The position numbers and the translations under genes were made by a program. A DNA stretch of 64,000 nucleotides from Aquificaceae bacterium. Lineage in GTDB: Bacteria > Aquificota > Aquificia > Aquificales > Aquificaceae. The stretch spans positions 22,357-86,356 of the forward strand of contig JALWVU010000004.1 in assembly GCA_027079305.1 (NCBI GenBank), written 5' to 3'. Positions 63,234 through 64,000 of this stretch are shown in pieces (within the stretch, counting starts at the first letter, position 1; each line of letters begins with the position of its first letter). Below the pieces are notes generated by a model that worked only from the letters and a program-made list of their open reading frames with translations, made no database searches and was not told the DNA's origin.

Positions 63234-64000
63234 TCAGCTTTTGAGAACACCGAGTATTCTCTCCACTTTATTGAGGTCTTCCTCAAGCTCCTCCTTTATC
63301 CTCTTCTCCTTCTCCACCACCTCGGGAGGAGCCTTCTTGAGAAAGTTCTCGTTGGAGAGCTTTCTGTTCACTCTTTCGAGCTCCGAAAGGAGCTTCTCCC
63401 TCTTCCTCTCGTAGCTCTGGGTGAGCTTCTCTATGTCTATCTCTCCTTCGACGGACAGGAATATTTCCACGTCCCTTGAGAAGGTGGCCACCGTTCCCTC
63501 GGGCCTTTCGGAAACCTCCTCGAACTCGGAGAGCTTGGCGAGATTGAGGATGTGGCTCTTGAACTCCTCTATCACGGACCTCGAGAACTCCCCTTCTGTC
63601 CTGAAGTAGGCCTTCAGTCTCCTGGAGGGCTCTATCTGGAGGTCGGATCTGAGGGACCTCACGGTGGTGATGATCTCCCTGAGCCTCTCTATCTTCTCGG
63701 TCTCTTCTGGGAATATCTCCTCCTGCTTCTTTTCGGGGAACTCTTTAAGCGATATGCTCTCACCGTCGCTTGCGGGGAGCATGTGCCATATCTCCTCTGT
63801 TATGAAGGGCATGAAGGGGTGGAGTATCCTGAGGGCCTTCTCAAGAACGTAGTGGAGGGTGTAGAGGGCGGTGAGCTTCTCGGAGAGGACCTTCGCCTTC
63901 TCCTCCTCGTTGTCCTCGGGGGCTTCCCTGTATATCCTCTCCTTCGTGAACTCTATATACCAGTCGCAGAAGTCGGACCAGAAGAAGTCGTATATGGCTT
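63234..64000 (-). CDS. valS: Valyl-tRNA synthetase, C-terminal part (runs off window)
   Basis: Partial: about 255 C-terminal residues, 5' end beyond the right edge. Reading inwards: SDFCDWYIEFTKERIY, LHYVLEKALRILHPFMPFITEEIWHML (end of the anticodon-binding domain), and the C-terminal coiled-coil arm (EIDIEKLTQSYERKREKLLSELERVNRKLSNENFLKKAPPEVVEKEK-type sequence) that is specific to ValS. Convergent with hemB, 12 bp apart. Confidence 0.93.
   Translation of the reverse strand, partial: AIYDFFWSDFCDWYIEFTKERIYREAPEDNEEEKAKVLSEKLTALYTLHYVLEKALRILHPFMPFITEEIWHMLPASDGESISLKEFPEKKQEEIFPEETEKIERLREIITTVRSLRSDLQIEPSRRLKAYFRTEGEFSRSVIEEFKSHILNLAKLSEFEEVSERPEGTVATFSRDVEIFLSVEGEIDIEKLTQSYERKREKLLSELERVNRKLSNENFLKKAPPEVVEKEKRIKEELEEDLNKVERILGVLKS

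Overview
The window reads as chromosome of a thermophilic bacterium of the order Aquificales, close to Aquifex/Hydrogenivirga. The basis is inference from protein hallmarks: very large RpoB (about 1466 aa) and RpoC (1578 aa), a NusG of 241 aa with the extra domain described for Aquifex NusG, a free-standing 111-aa tRNA-binding protein of the Trbp111 type, highly charged proteins, and codon use rich in AGG/AGA (Arg) and ATA (Ile). No rRNA gene, CRISPR array, prophage or intact insertion sequence is visible. The last gene (valS) runs off the right edge.

Layout. 1-7.9 kb: PLP decarboxylase, a PilT-like protein without its ATPase motifs, a delta-60 repeat lipoprotein, an Mrp-type P-loop protein followed by a NifS-like protein, folK, a nitronate monooxygenase-like enzyme and tRNA-Gly(CCC). 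7.9-13.7 kb, minus strand: caspase-like lipoprotein, DUF4384-like protein, lysS, diguanylate cyclase. 13.8-14.9 kb: a basic/acidic two-gene pair resembling a toxin-antitoxin unit, and an IS remnant. 15.0-25.7 kb: spc and alpha ribosomal operons (rplN to rplQ, with secY, adk, map, infA, rpoA), then a YggT-family gene and a ferredoxin. 25.7-29.1 kb: the conserved tRNA Thr-Tyr-Gly-Thr-tuf cluster, interrupted between Gly and Thr by an AT-rich gene for a secreted Cys-rich protein; then rpmG, tRNA-Trp. 29.1-41.4 kb: secE-nusG-rplKAJL-rpoBC. 41.4-51 kb: str and S10 operons (rpsL to rpsQ) with a second tuf. 51-54 kb: ribBA, small hypotheticals and a frameshifted diguanylate cyclase. 54-57.5 kb, minus strand: rpsB-tsf-pyrH-Trbp111-ankyrin operon with a structured leader. 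57.5-64 kb: a DUF2103-like gene, proC, a YfiH-type protein, a c-type-heme GGDEF-EAL protein, a TnpB remnant, hemB and the 3' part of valS.

Nearly the whole core transcription/translation gene set is collected here, but the usual order (S10 then spc) is broken exactly between rpsQ and rplN. The spc/alpha block lies about 30 kb upstream, preceded by an IS fragment. The genes that stand out from this housekeeping background are: (i) an Mrp-NifS pair in which both partners have lost a hallmark residue; (ii) a caspase-like lipoprotein operon head-to-head with a toxin-antitoxin-like pair; (iii) the secreted Cys-rich protein inside the tRNA-tuf cluster; (iv) a possible pseudoknot leader for rpsB; and (v) two tuf copies that are a gene-conversion mosaic. 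Domain and family calls were made by eye; no database search was run.
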